Shown: positions 23,813 through 35,650 of the stretch, piece after piece
Layout: the number at the start of each line of letters is the position of its first letter
Position numbering within the stretch: the stretch's first letter is position 1
NCBI GenBank assembly: GCA_029945375.1
Contig: CM057060.1
Span: forward strand, 2,542,001-2,606,000
Direction: 5' to 3'
DNA from: Agaricus subrufescens
Taxonomy: Eukaryota; Basidiomycota; Agaricomycetes; Agaricales; Agaricaceae
Length of the DNA stretch: 64,000 nt
The notes under the pieces: model-generated
Told to the model about the DNA's origin: nothing
The model's input: the letters and a program-made list of their open reading frames with translations, nothing else
The model's database searches: none
Made by a program: the position numbers and the translations under genes

Positions 23813-24990
23813 ATGTCGCGACCACAGGACGACAGGAACCAAGAGGCGACTGTTTACCTAGTAAGTGTCATTCGCATTCTTGAAATAGAGTGACCTCAGT
23901 TTATTGACTTAGGGGAACCTCGATGAACGGTGTACCGACGCCCTTATTTGGGAGCTCATGCTCCAGGCAGGTCCAGTCGGTGAGTATCTTAACTTGTCGA
24001 ATCGGCTCCTTGGCTCATCTGAGTTTGTTTCTTTTCTTCAAGTGAATGTTCATCTACCAAAAGATCGTATCTCAATGGCCCACCAAGGCTATGGCTTCTG
24101 TGAATTCCTGACTGAGGAAGATGCAGAGTATGCATGTAAGATTATGAATCAAATTAAATTATGGGGCAAGCCCATCCGGGTTAACAAGGTTCGTTGCAGG
24201 TTTCTGCATACTATTTTTTGTAGCGTTTCTCCTCCGTGGAGCATTTATATGTGCTGTTTTTCAACGATGATGCTGAACGCTTTATTTTTTTTTTCGCGTT
24301 AATTTAGGCGTCTTCGGACAAGAAACAACTTGACGTCGGGGCCAACTTGTTTATTGGAAATTTGGATGAGAATGTGGATGAAAGATTACTGTACGACACG
24401 TTTAGTGCTTTTGGTATGATGGCTACAACGGCAAAGGTGTGTTTTATCCATCTCTGTTACTTTGTTTGACATCTCACACTCTCCTTTAGATTGCTCGCGA
24501 TACTGCATCTGGAATCTCCAAAGGCTATGGCTTTGTCTCGTACACCGATTTCGAGTCCTCAGACGCCGCCATAGAATCCATGAACGGTCAATTCCTCATG
24601 AACAAAGCCATAACTGTACAATACGCATTCAAAAAAGAGGGCAAAGGTGAACGACACGGTACAGCCGCGGAACGACTTCTTGCTGCTCAGGCTCGGAAAA
24701 ACAATGCTCTACCGGTTACTGCTAGGCCACCTCCTGCCCCGATGGGTTTTGGTGCTCGACCGCCAATGCCTGGGTTTCAAGGACCGTATCAAGGGCAGTT
24801 TGCTGGAGCATTGGCGCAACCTCCTCCACCCCCTGGGTTTACTGCCCAACAAACTGTTGTGCCACAGATGCAAATGGGTATGGGGCCTCCGATGATGGGT
24901 ATGCCTGGTGCTCCACCTCCGCCACCAGCGGGTATGCCTGTTTACGGTGGTTATGGTGTACCGCCACCACCGCCAGGATATGGCGCTTAG
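23813..24990 (+). CDS. HSH49: Splicing factor 3b subunit 4 (Hsh49/SAP49)
   Basis: U2 snRNP component that binds near the branch site during spliceosome assembly. Five exons (23813-23860, 23913-23979, 24043-24188, 24308-24436, 24490-24990) give 296 residues. Two RRM domains are visible. The first runs [19 protein letters not shown] to [15 protein letters not shown]; the second runs [19 protein letters not shown] to [19 protein letters not shown]. Both keep RNP1 and RNP2. A Pro/Gly/Met-rich tail ([31 protein letters not shown]) is typical of the family. One intron of 119 bases (24189-24307) is longer than its neighbours. EMC4 starts only 85 bases after the stop. Confidence 0.95.
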
Positions 24991-25075
24991 GATGTTATTG
25001 ATCTAATAGAACTTTTGTCTTCGTTGTATTTGTCGTTTTGAATTGAGAGACTTTGGTTGTGCTGTACACGTGATT

Positions 25076-25884
25076 ATGCACGCATCAAATACGTCAACTA
25101 CAGAACTCGTCGAGTACCCCCACATTGACGAGATGCCCTCAGTCGCCTTGGATTATTCGAACTTGGAAAACTCATCAAAGTGAGGGCACTTGGTCTGACT
25201 TAAGGTCCTAGCTGACCCTTCTCAGATGGAAGAATCTTCCACCACCACCCGGGTTTTCGAAACAGTTGAATGTTTCTGTAGGTTCGTTTGACCACTGAAC
25301 GATTGGACTTTTTGGGCTTAATCACGGATTGTAGTCGAAGAGTAAGACAGAGGATGTCGCCACCAAACCAAAGTCAATGGATTCTCTTAAGGCTTCCAGA
25401 GCATGGAGCGTCGCTATCCAGCCAGCGAAGCAAATACCTATGAATCTGATTATGCTCTACATGTCTGGATCGCAAGTGCAGATTTTCAGTATGGGGGTCA
25501 TCGTCATGCTTTTCTGGGGCCCTTTTGTGAACTTCTTCAAGGTTAATAAAAGTAAGTTGTTGACCCTCTCGGACTTTGTTGTTGAAGTAGGCTGACCGCT
25601 TGATGATGCAAAGCTTTCGTACAATATGCGCCGGAGGGAAAGGATCCTAATGCTGTCACGACTCTGTTCCTTCAGAAGGGCGCATTTTTGTTCTTCCATC
25701 TTGTGGGACTGGGTATTGCGGTGTGGAAGTGTCAACAAATGGGCTTGTTACCGACGGGGACAGGTGATTGGTTAGCTTTCGAGACAAGGGGACTGGTATG
25801 TGGTTTACCTTACTTTGTTTTCTTATTCTTATGGGAATGCTTATTGTATTTTTGTAGGCGCCGGAACTTTCATTATCGTCATGA
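25076..25884 (+). CDS. EMC4: ER membrane protein complex subunit 4
   Basis: Subunit of the EMC insertase that places tail-anchored and multi-pass proteins into the ER membrane. Five exons (25076-25179, 25226-25277, 25335-25551, 25614-25795, 25858-25884) sum to 193 residues. The DUF1077-type core is clear: [18 protein letters not shown], then [20 protein letters not shown] followed by [10 protein letters not shown] and a hydrophobic span [16 protein letters not shown] second hydrophobic span follows ([20 protein letters not shown]). The last exon is only 27 bases and encodes APELSLSS and stop, matching the usual acidic end after the last helix. The start is the first ATG in frame, just 85 bases after the SF3b4 stop. 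Confidence 0.93.
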
Positions 25885-26122
25885 CAGCTTGGTTGATTTT
25901 TCCTTTGAACCGAGTAGTTTACGTTGTTGTTACATGCGCGCTGTCCTTTAGAAGCTCAACTTTGATAACCCGCTACCGAGTAAGAGGAGAGAATCCGAGG
26001 AAACGCTTCATCTAGGGGTTGGCTACGGGATATATATGATTTCAGGGACAGAGTCTATGTAAATGATACTTAAATGTGCGAAGTTCACACTGTGTAACCC
26101 TGAAGCCTAACTTCCTACTGCC

Positions 26123-29100
26123 ATGTCCTCGAAGGCAGGACCCAAAGATGGGCCAGTCCTGTTACCAGTCTACACTAAACCCGTAGGCACTCGTAACCAG
26201 ACGCGTTTCCGGTATCTCGCTTGTCTTGCCCTTATTTCTGTCGCGGTCACGCTCCCAACTATTCTTCCTACGCCATGGTCTCTCGTTCGCAATACAGTTG
26301 TACGACCTCTAACTGTTGCACAAGACCCAGCATCGCAATGGAAGGACGACATTTGGCCTATTCGAGACCAGACGCCTTGGGATATATCTACTGACTATCC
26401 GTATCCTCGTACCCTGGAGTATGATGTTACGGAAGGAACATGGTTAAGACTCGATGTACACCCGACTTCTGGTGACATTATCTTTGATATGGTCGGGGAT
26501 ATCTATTGTCTTCCAGGTCATGAAGCTCTTAGAACTCATGTTGGAGGAGAGAGAGTCAAAGCGCGTCCTGTAGTTTTGGGTGTTCCATGGGATTCGGATC
26601 CGCATTTCTCCCCGGAGGGTGATCGTTTCGTGTTCAGAAGCGATGCTGGACTGGGAGTTGAGAATATATGGGTTGCGGAATGGAAAGGGTGCGAGGCTAT
26701 GGATGTACGCGCTATTGACAGCAAGAATGAGGATCTTCGAGCTGCTCTTCAAGTCAAAGTGCAAGAGGAGGATTTATTGAAAGAGGGTGTAGTCGAGACG
26801 GAGGAGAGAAAGTATCGACGGTTGATTAGGGAGGGACGAGCTGGAGGTAAGGAGCATTTCTCATTGAGTACATTGTAGACTAAATATCAGTTTAGCCCAC
26901 CGGGTGACCAACGAAACTTACAGATGGGTCTCAGACGCCAGATTCCATCCCTCTGGACACAAGGTTATTGCTACTAAATGGTACACATCCTCCCGTTCCC
27001 TCGGAGCGGGTGAGGGTTGGGAATATGACGTCCCCTCTTTGGAGGATCGTGAGGTAGCAATTGGGGCTGGAAGCGGCTCTCGAGTTCTTGGTCGTTCGTT
27101 GCCACTTGGATGGACGGTTGATGACTATGAGAGCCAACAGATTGGACCTGAACAATTCATCTGGTCTGGCCAGGATAGCATTATTTTTTCAAAGAACGTT
27201 CGGGACCCTAATGCCTTCGAATATAGCAAAGGTAAGTTTCACTCAACGATGTGTTTTTGACTATAATTTATGACAATGGTTTCTTCCCCGACTCAGATGT
27301 TCATCAGGGCATATATTCAATCTTCCAGAGGAACCTGACAACAGGCCGTACCGAAACTCTTGTAGACGCATACCCCGGTGGTGCTAGTAGACCGGAACTT
27401 TCGCGTGACGGACGGACACTTGCCTTTGTTCGTCGTGTTCGAGATAAGGAAGCTCTAGTCCTCAAGTGAGTTCCTGTTCTCCAGCAACTTGACAGGTTGT
27501 CTAACTCTGTAAAGGGATCTTCAAACGGGCACTCTCCATCATGTTTGGCATGGACTTACCTACGACTTAACGACTATATCCGCACCAATGGGCACATACC
27601 CATCATTCGCTTTCTCACCCTCGGATGATGCTGTTATCATCTGGGCCGCCGGGCAGATCTATCGCGTCCCCATCCAAGTGAATGACCAGGGAGAGAAAGT
27701 TGCGTCTGGCCAACAACCCTCCTCTATACCCTTCACGGCCCATATCGAGAAAAACCTTGCCAAAACTCTTACAGGGGGCACAGATATCTTGGAGCAGGAG
27801 ACTGCGGGGACACAACGCGTGCGTTCTCTCAAGAACCTTCGTGTAGACGAGAATGGGGAGCGGGTCGTGTTTGAGGGTGCTGGATTGACCTACATCCACA
27901 ATCTTCGATCAAAGGAGACTCACCAGGTTCCTATTGCTCACCCTGAGGCACCGTACTATTCCCCTAACTTCGTTCATGGCCGAAGGGAATTGATCATTCA
28001 TGCTCGTTGGTCAGACACCAAGTTCACATCGTTTGAGCTCTCCAATCTTGATACTGGTGCCTCCCATGAATTCGAGGGTCTTCCTTTGGGAAGATATTTC
28101 TCCCCCGTCATCTGCGAATGTGCTGGCTCGTCACGCCGGATCGCATTCATCAAGACGTCAGGCACTACACTTACGGGCGATGTTGTCGCGATTTCTAAAC
28201 CTGGACTCTACCTCGCAGATATCAGACTTCCTTCAACCAACGAAGAGAAGATTTCTATCCGTAACATCCGATTTATCCCCTCGCAAATCGATCCCGACGA
28301 CCGTGTTAACATGAGGTTCATTGATGGTGCAAGCCAGCTCCTTGTTCAAGATTCCCAGACTGCCTTCGTAATTGACTTGAAAAGTGCTGATGGAAATGGG
28401 GACTATGAACATACCACTATAGCCTCCGGACGCATGTCGGCTGAGCTAACAGTGTCGTCTGTGGAGCGTAATAGAGTCCCGCAGTTCATCTCTTTCGTCG
28501 ACTTCTTCAACGTGTTTCTGGCCCCTGGAGATTCGGTTCAGGAAGGGGAGGGAGTTTGGTCTAAGCCTGCAAATGCTACCAAGGGACTGGTAAGAGTGAG
28601 TTTGGATGGCGGACATGATGTGACATGGAGTTTGGATGGTAAAACAGTGTTTTGGCTCCTTGGTACGTGAATCTTTGTTGTGTCACAGATGCAAGCTCTG
28701 AAAGAAAATAGGCCCTTTCGTGCATTCACTTGAAGTATCTCAATTGAAAAACTGCGCTGACGAGGTGGAGAAAGATCACCTGAACTTTGGCATTGCTTGT
28801 GTCACGAAGCTAGTGAAGTACCAGGAGGTCATCATTGAACACGCCACCGATATCGCTCGCCTCAAACATGAAGCCGCATCCTTGAAGGGTGTCCGCAAGG
28901 AGTCGCTCAATACTCAGAGTGTTCCCGATCTATTCGTTATCACGAACGCCACGCTACTTACAATGGCGAGCGGCAACGCTGAAGATGACTTGATTCGTGA
29001 TGCTGTACTTGTGACCCGAGGCGGTGTCATCGATTATGCTGGTCCCGCCTCGGGAATAGCACTCCCTCGTGATGTGGATTCTATCGATGCTCAGGGAGGT

Positions 29101-30573
29101 TAGTAACCTGTAACACTAGGTGGCTCTTCATCTAACACCTTTACAAAGGGTTTGTCATACCTGGGTTCATCGATGTACACGCACATTGGGACGGCTTCGA
29201 GGACAGGTACCCAGCTAAATCCTGGGAATTGGAAACTTTCCTCGCTTATGGTGTGACTACCTTGCACAAGTGAGTTGACAGTCTTGTATAGCTCGTACGC
29301 TGGCTCAGAGAAGACTAATATATCCAAGTCCTAGCGCAGATACCGTTGATGGATTTGTTGAACGCAGCCGTGTCGAACGTGGTCAGATGGTCGGACCCCG
29401 TATCTACACTGTGGGCGACATCATCTATGGAGCCGGAGCTCCCCAGATCCACCAAGATATAACAACTCAAGAGGAAGCTAATTCGGCATTGCTGAGAATT
29501 AAAGCACAGGGTGGACCTGCCAGTATATCCTACAAAAATTACAACATTCCATCTCGGTAGGGTTGCAGGCTTACTCTCGTCAAGAGATCATAGTTGACTG
29601 ATCGCATGCTAGTGCTTCTCGCCAGCGGCTTCTGCTTACCGCGGCGCACCTAAATATGCTCTGCGTCCCGGAGGGTGGCATGAATTACGACTGGGATCTG
29701 ACTTACATTATTGACGGTCAGTGACTTAGCTCGCGCAAGCTGAACAATTGGGAATACTCAATTTCTGTTATCAGGTATGACAACAGTTGAACACGCTATT
29801 CCTGTCTCTGTTTTGTACGATGATGTTCTTACCCTCTTCGCCTTGAGTGGTACTGGATCAACACCAACCCATATTGTTAATTATGGTGGAGCATTCGGCG
29901 AACAGTTTGTATGGGCCGCACACGATGTTCCCAATGATGCTAAGTGAGTAGCTCATTGTTTTGTTGGTCCAATTTACCAATCCTGGATAGGCTACGGAAG
30001 TTCACAAGGCACGATATATTGGAGGGCCTGTCAGAATCCACAGCTCGTCCACTTCAATGTACGGCTGTTTACATGTTTTTTTTTTACCGAAATGCTAACA
30101 CCCTCTGTGTATAGCATATCACTTGTTCAATACCTCCACTTCTGTGGCCAAAATGGTTGAGAAAGGAATCCTGACCCACATCGGCGCTCATGGAGAACCT
30201 CCTCTTGGATTAAACTACCATGCTGAAATGTGGTTTGCTGCCCAAGGAGGGCTCAGTAATTATGAAGTAAGTCTACCCCGTATATTGTGATCTTATGGTT
30301 AACTTTAGACATAAATAGGTCATTCGTGCAGCGACTTCATCTGGCGCTCGGACACTCGGGATATTCCCATCTCTAGGCTCGTTATCTAAAGGAAAACTGG
30401 CAGATTACCTTATCTATCCACCTGGAGTCGATCTCTTGAATGATCGTATCGGCCACTCGCTGAGGTTGGCCCATGTTGCTCGAGGTGGTAGGTTGTGGGA
30501 TGCTTCAACGATGGAAGAAGTTTGGCCGGTGAAGGGTAGAAAGCAGGAGATGCCCCCTTTGAACGCTGAGTAG
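26123..30573 (+). CDS. Membrane-anchored TolB-like propeller plus amidohydrolase
   Basis: Twelve exons (first 26123-26846, longest 27515-28662, last 30319-30573) sum to 1,286 residues. A single hydrophobic segment near residues 32-48 (ACLALISVAVTLPTILPTPW) suggests a type II membrane anchor. Residues about 85-860 carry repeated propeller-like strands such as DPHFSPEGDRFVFRSDAG, RPELSRDGRTLAFVRRV, YPSFAFSPSDDAVIIWAAGQ and DVTWSLDGKTVFWLLG, as in TolB/WD40-like domains. Residues about 930-1,280 form an amidohydrolase with metal motif GFIDVHAHWDG and further His-bearing segments TTVEHA and ILTHIGAHGEPP. The end KLADYLIYP is typical of the superfamily. The substrate is unknown. Similar two-domain proteins occur in bacteria and fungi. 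Confidence 0.85.
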
Positions 30574-31049
30574 GAGCGGGTAACTATCGGCGTAGGATAA
30601 AACTAGGATACGCCGTATCAGTAGGTTCCCAATGGAGTATACTTATTGTTCACGCTTCTGAATCGGATGGATCCGGACGTTTACCGCTGAGTTCACTCGA
30701 TGTTTGCCTGATAACCTTCAATATACTATTTCTTACCCGAGCGTTCAGATGAGATGGGGCTCACTCGTGGGGTATATTACAACTTACAAGGGTATCAAAA
30801 TGTTGCCCGAAAATGCTGGTTGTAACTTGTAAGGATATTCTGTGGGTAAGGGAACGGACACATACGGGACCGCTCGAGTCAGGCCAAGTCGGACGTGTAA
30901 TCAAGATCAAAACATGAACCCCTCCCGCAGGAGTACTCGTCAAAAATGACACACATGTCTGGTATATGGGTTTAGAAACATGCTTGAGAAACGTATATAA
31001 CGTGCGGTATTCGCGTTACTCATCTTCCAACAACAGTTCTCGTTTTGAA
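30574..31049. promoter_or_regulatory. Intergenic region before MIF-like gene 1
   Basis: No coding sequence is seen. A TATA-like TATATAA lies at about 30,994-31,000, some 50 bases before the MIF-like start, and is its likely core promoter. Confidence 0.5.
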
Positions 31050-31658
31050 ATGCCCTGTATCATTCTTAATTCTAATGTCAAGGTGTGTGCAATGACGCAC
31101 GAAGCATAGCACTTCAGATTATTGTGTTGATCGTCATTACAGATTGCCGATTCCAAGGCTTTCGCTGCTGAATTCTCGAAGGTGCTTGCCATTTTTGAAT
31201 CGAATTCATAATGGATATTAACTTAAATCGCGTATTTTTTTTCTTATAGTTCGTAGCAGAAACCATCCAGAAACCGGAGGCCTACGTCACTTTCCAGTAC
31301 AATTATAACGATTCAATGATCTTCGGTGGAAGTTTCGACCCCACTTTCAATTGCACTATCGTAAGTCCCTTTGATTCTATTTTTGTCTTTTACTTTTGAC
31401 TTATGCGCCGATGAAGATTAGCGATCATCAAGTGGAGAAGAATGCAGAATATAGTAAGAAGATTTTCGAGTGGTTGGATGCAAAGTTGGGGGTTAAACAT
31501 GATCGCGGGTATATCTTATTTATGGATCCCGGAAAAGATCGAATTGGGTATGTGTTTTGGAATTGTCTTGGAATGTGCTACTACCTTGGTTAATAGTTTG
31601 TTGATCTTTTCTTTTTGGCAGGTTCATGAGTACTACTGTCAAACTTTTATTCGGCTAG
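31050..31658 (+). CDS. MIF/D-dopachrome tautomerase-like protein 1
   Basis: A tautomerase-fold protein of the macrophage migration inhibitory factor superfamily. Five exons (31050-31082, 31143-31181, 31250-31360, 31417-31547, 31622-31658) give 116 residues, the usual size. It starts MPCIILNSNVK, so Pro becomes residue 1 after Met removal, the catalytic base of this family. ETIQKPEAYVTFQYN carries the conserved Lys-Pro region, and RIGFMSTTVKLLFG is the C-terminal strand. The signature DRGYILFMDPG is present. Role in fungi is not established. It lies 681 bases before a paralog on the same strand, with intron phases shared throughout. Exons 1 to 3 are the same length in both copies. Confidence 0.88.
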
Positions 31659-32339
31659 GGGGAGCTCGCATCACAGCGACTTGCCATGAAAAGAAGACTA
31701 AGCCTTGACTTTGTAGACGGACGAAGAGAAATGATCGAAAGTTGGCTAAACGGTGTAGCGAATAGGAATATTGTAATGAAACCATGTCTAGCCACGAATG
31801 GCGTCGATAAAATTGTGCAGACAAGCCCTTTGCAGCATTGTGAGTTCTCCGTGAAACGTATTGCTTGTAAATGACCTGCATTTCCAAAAATCGAAGTCTT
31901 TCAGAATTATTGCACCAGGAAAGGGAAGCTTCATCTAAATCCGAAATGTCAAATGATCATCAAGCTATTTCTGGCAGCCCGGCTGGTAAGAGGCAGGAAA
32001 TACATGTCTACTAGAAGAATTATGGATATCATGATACCACTTAGTGGCGTGTCATAAGTTTGAGAGGATCTCGCCTCACTACAACCGTCAGTTCGTAGAG
32101 CGTATCGACTTTCGGTAGATCGTCGGGGTATTCTTCGTTTACTACGAGTAGGCAGTGAGAGTCCTTGGAGATAAGTGAGAGAAACATTCCCTTCATATGG
32201 ACAGGCTTAGCAATCCACGGAGAACCTACTATAAATCAAGTCATGGACGGGGCATATGGTACATATATATATATATATATACAGTACCCATCCCATAGCT
32301 CTCCCACCGCACCCTTCTGACTACAGCTGAGACCCAACA
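31659..32339. other. Region between the two MIF-like genes
   Basis: No coding sequence is seen. A (TA)n microsatellite at about 32,262-32,281 sits some 60 bases before the second gene's start and could act as its TATA element. Confidence 0.5.
32262..32281. repeat. (TA)n microsatellite
   Basis: About ten TA units in the promoter of the second MIF-like gene. Length polymorphism between strains is likely. Confidence 0.85.
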
Positions 32340-32981
32340 ATGCCTTTACTCGTTCTCAACACCAACGTTAAAGTATGTAAATCTTCAGTGCCTTACAAGT
32401 TATTTTTAAGCATTGCGATTGCATCAAATTGACTGTTTCTATAGATCGCTGATCCCAAGAGCTTCACTCTCGAATTCTCCAAAGTAAGCAGCCTGAAACG
32501 AATATACTTGGAGATATGATTACTCAAGTCAAGGATACATCTACTATCATCAAGTTCTCAGCTGAAACTCTCACTAAACCTGAGGCGTATATCACGATTC
32601 AATACAACCACAATGAATTCATCACTTTCAGTGGTACCCACGAACCCGCTTTCAACTTGATGGTCGTAAGTAAAAATTCTCAAGTTGTTGTCGTTTGAGA
32701 GACCATACTAACAATAACGCTTCCAGTATAGCTTGGATAATCTTCAACCGGAGAAGAATGACGTCTACAGCAAGAAGTTCTCGGAATGGCTGAATGCAAA
32801 ATTAGGTCTCAAGAACGATCGCGGATATATCAACTTCATTGACCCCGGACGAAGTCATATCGGGTACGTCGTTCGGCTCTATCTACGGATCTTCATCCCT
32901 TCCTCCATGCATGGTCATTGACGATAGATTCATGGCAGTTATTCGGGAACCACTTTCGCACAAATCTGGGGCTCGAAATAG
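32340..32981 (+). CDS. MIF/D-dopachrome tautomerase-like protein 2
   Basis: Paralog of the preceding gene. Five exons (32340-32372, 32445-32483, 32555-32665, 32727-32863, 32939-32981) give 120 residues. MPLLVLNTNVK again offers an N-terminal catalytic Pro, and FSAETLTKPEAYITIQYN holds the Lys region. The last exon must use the acceptor at 32938, because only that frame yields the family end HIGYSGTTFAQIWGSK; an AG nearer the donor gives a long unrelated tail. Compared with copy 1 the C-terminal strand keeps the canonical Y-x-GTTFA pattern, so this copy is the more conventional one. Its stop is 79 bases from the end of the convergent unknown gene. Confidence 0.88.
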
Positions 32982-33060
32982 TAGTGAAATCGAATCAGTC
33001 ATTTTATTATATTTAACCCTTGAGATTGTACATGGAAAAGAGGATAAAAAGAAAGAAAGA

Positions 33061-34617
33061 CTATTGTATCGTTGAAATATCCAGATGTCGTGCACTGAAT
33101 TGCAGTGCACCCAAATCCTGCCACCTTCTTCCACTAGCTGTAGAAGATGCAGGAGGAGATACCATCACTATGTCGTCTGCCTCGGATGCCATACCTAGAT
33201 CAGAATCGGACCATGGGTCACTATATTCTATATCCGGGACAGCCTCTCGATGAGGAGAGTGTGACCGAGATGGACTCTCTGAGCTTAGAAATGAAGACGA
33301 AGAAATAGAGGGGGATAGTAACAAAGACGATTCGTCTGGGGAGGACGATATATCCACGGTTGGCATGACAAGCGAGATGGGGGGATTCATGTCTTCTGTG
33401 TTGATTGCGCAAACGTCGACCGGATCGGCGACCGACGATGCAGCATCGTCACATCGCACCTCTTCTAATGTACACCATCCAGTCCCACTCTCTCCAATTA
33501 CTTTTTTGACTTCTTCTTGCGTCCAACCTTTAAAAGTGACCCTGAAGAGACTGCAGACCCCGGATTCTTCATTACATCTGACTTGGCCAAATGCTTGAAA
33601 CGTGGCACCCTTCTCCCATACATTCTTTTGGTCCAATCGAGCGAAAAGTCTGTCAGCTCGAGCTGAATGAGCCTCATAAGATGCGTGGAATTCTGAGAAT
33701 TGAGAAAGAGGGAAGAGGAGTCGTGGCGCATCACTGGAGTTGATAGCTGGAAGAGGAACACGCGAGTAAGGGGGTCGGTAGAGGGGAACATAAAGAAATG
33801 TGGTAACGGGGGCAACATCGTCTCTGAAGTAGAGGGAGAACATATCCTCGGGCACAAAGTGAGGACTGGCGGGAACACCAATTTGTCTAGAGCAGATTGC
33901 TTCGCGACAGGAGGTTGCTCTTCTGCTTCTCCGGGGCCTGGTATGCCTAGGACGATGCTTCCTGAGGTCCAGGTCGGACTCGTATAATGCCCGAACAGCA
34001 ATGGGTGCGTTCTGAACCATGTTGTGAAAAATTGGCATAGCCGTAGCATAAGTTCTCGCGGTGCCTAGACCAACATTTGTGGCGACACGGACACCGGGAG
34101 AAGGAGGGCGAGGTAGAATAGGACGACTGCCAGATGACAATGCAGTCCTGGCATGGAAACTCAAACGAGATTTGATTGTTGATGGTGCCGCTGAATGGAG
34201 AGAGCGAGCGGTCGTAGCATTGCTATACGTGGGCACTCGCAGGCCAGGAGCGGCGAGTTGATTGACGATAAATGTAAAGAGGTTGCGGGTGGCTGAGAAA
34301 AGCTGGTTTGGTGGCAGCCTGGGAGGCTTTGGTGGGCATGGATCCAGGCCATGGGCGACGGTCGACGCATGGCGCCGGCGGCCTGGAAGCCGATGAAGCC
34401 CACCCTGGGCGAAGGCATTAACAGCCTTGCGTGCAGATGCACGGCCTGCTGCAATGGCCATCTGGACGGGGGCGTTGACGGCGAACAGGAGGAGGTGGAA
34501 GTTGGAGGTGGGGGGACTGAATAAACACAATATATAGGCTGCGGCAAGCGCCACACTCCACTTCCATATCGGGAAGCCGAGGTCTTGCGTATGCGGGACG
34601 GCGTGGTGGCTGTGCAT
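33061..34617 (-). CDS. Unrecognised fungal protein, 518 residues
   Basis: I do not recognise the family. One uninterrupted frame encodes 518 residues. A hydrophobic stretch (WSVALAAAYILCLFS, near 20-34) and a second (HLLLFAVNAPVQMAIAA) near the N-terminus may anchor or target it. Residues about 60-250 are Arg/Pro/Ala-rich and low in order. A compact, probably folded part spans about 250-400, with PEDMFSLYFRDDVAPVTTFL, ARLDQKNVWEKGATFQAFG and a GWTQEEVKKVIGESGTGWC segment. The tail (about 410-500) is Ser-rich and acidic. An intron around 33,900-33,950 cannot be excluded, since codons there switch to a very basic run. It is convergent with MIF-like gene 2. Confidence 0.65.
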   Translation of the reverse strand: MHSHHAVPHTQDLGFPIWKWSVALAAAYILCLFSPPTSNFHLLLFAVNAPVQMAIAAGRASARKAVNAFAQGGLHRLPGRRRHASTVAHGLDPCPPKPPRLPPNQLFSATRNLFTFIVNQLAAPGLRVPTYSNATTARSLHSAAPSTIKSRLSFHARTALSSGSRPILPRPPSPGVRVATNVGLGTARTYATAMPIFHNMVQNAPIAVRALYESDLDLRKHRPRHTRPRRSRRATSCREAICSRQIGVPASPHFVPEDMFSLYFRDDVAPVTTFLYVPLYRPPYSRVPLPAINSSDAPRLLFPLSQFSEFHASYEAHSARADRLFARLDQKNVWEKGATFQAFGQVRCNEESGVCSLFRVTFKGWTQEEVKKVIGESGTGWCTLEEVRCDDAASSVADPVDVCAINTEDMNPPISLVMPTVDISSSPDESSLLLSPSISSSSFLSSESPSRSHSPHREAVPDIEYSDPWSDSDLGMASEADDIVMVSPPASSTASGRRWQDLGALQFSARHLDISTIQ

Positions 34618-35650
34618 CTATGACAGATTCCGGTTAGCACTCCCTCGCTGCAGACTCGAAAATACTGACCGGACGTTTGGGATACTTGCGACAGGACTAG
34701 GACACTCATATATGGGACCCACAAGAGTGTCGCCATGCAGTTCTCTTTGTACTTTTGTCGCTGCAGCAAAGCACGATATGTGCATTGTTCCAAGGTCCAT
34801 GCTCAGTGCCACTGCTATTCTCTCTATGATTCCCATTGTTTGCGCGCGTGTGCGTCCAGAGCTCACCTATGATGCTCCGTCTCTCTGACACTGCCACCCG
34901 CCTCTATCCCCGCGAGATTGTATTATGATTGACAAATTTCGCCCCACTTTTTGTTTAGCCCTAGACAATCAAATCAAATTACCCGTTTTTATACAAAAGT
35001 GTGTTTTGTTTCCGCCTATCCCATATCCCATATGGTTTAACCAGCTCCCTCTAACCAGGAGCCTTGCCCAATAGTCATGATACCTTTTTGCCTGCTGAAA
35101 TTGCCCTTTGATTTTCCCGGGTGAGTCTGTCACTGTTTACTAGATCAGTTTGTTTTGATAATTGTAACTGGTAAGTCGGTCCACCTCTGTTACTTAGCTT
35201 GTCTCGAAGCAATTGTTCACCCAAACATCCTTTCCGATTTTAGTAATTTTGGGATTTGGAAGCGGAGAATTTCTTGCTATCAAGTTAGACATACAAACCA
35301 TCCGCACTCCAAATACACACTCGTCCTTCGAGTGCATTGAAGATACTTGCTTTGGTGTGCACTTACCCATGATACTGCATACATTGCGATGTGCGATGCC
35401 TCTGAATTTTGTGGCTCGCTCGTATTCCTACAGTCGGGGACACTGGATAACTTTGTTACCCCAGCTAGAAAGCTCATATCGCACCTATAATAGTGGTTTC
35501 TATTTTAGAAGGGGATCAGCTCAAAGCTCATTTAACCAGTGCAGTGATAAGTCCCACAGGCTGTTCCCGAGCAGTCGGCAGAAAGTTCAAATTTATACCA
35601 CACCGCCACCCTATCACGGTTCCTCCAACATCTTCCTTCAGTCGCCTAGC
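34618..35650. other. Divergent intergenic region before F-box gene A
   Basis: No supported gene. From 35,002 onward the sequence belongs to the tandem repeat unit described below and is matched at 37,749 onward, including the promoter of the F-box gene. Confidence 0.6.

Noticed and set aside
32262..32281. TA repeat as a transposon target
   Set aside because: No flanking element or duplication; a plain microsatellite in a promoter.
32883..33088. Alternative long C-terminus of MIF-like protein 2
   Set aside because: It uses the acceptor at about 32,928 and gives an unrelated tail; the acceptor at 32,938 restores the family end.
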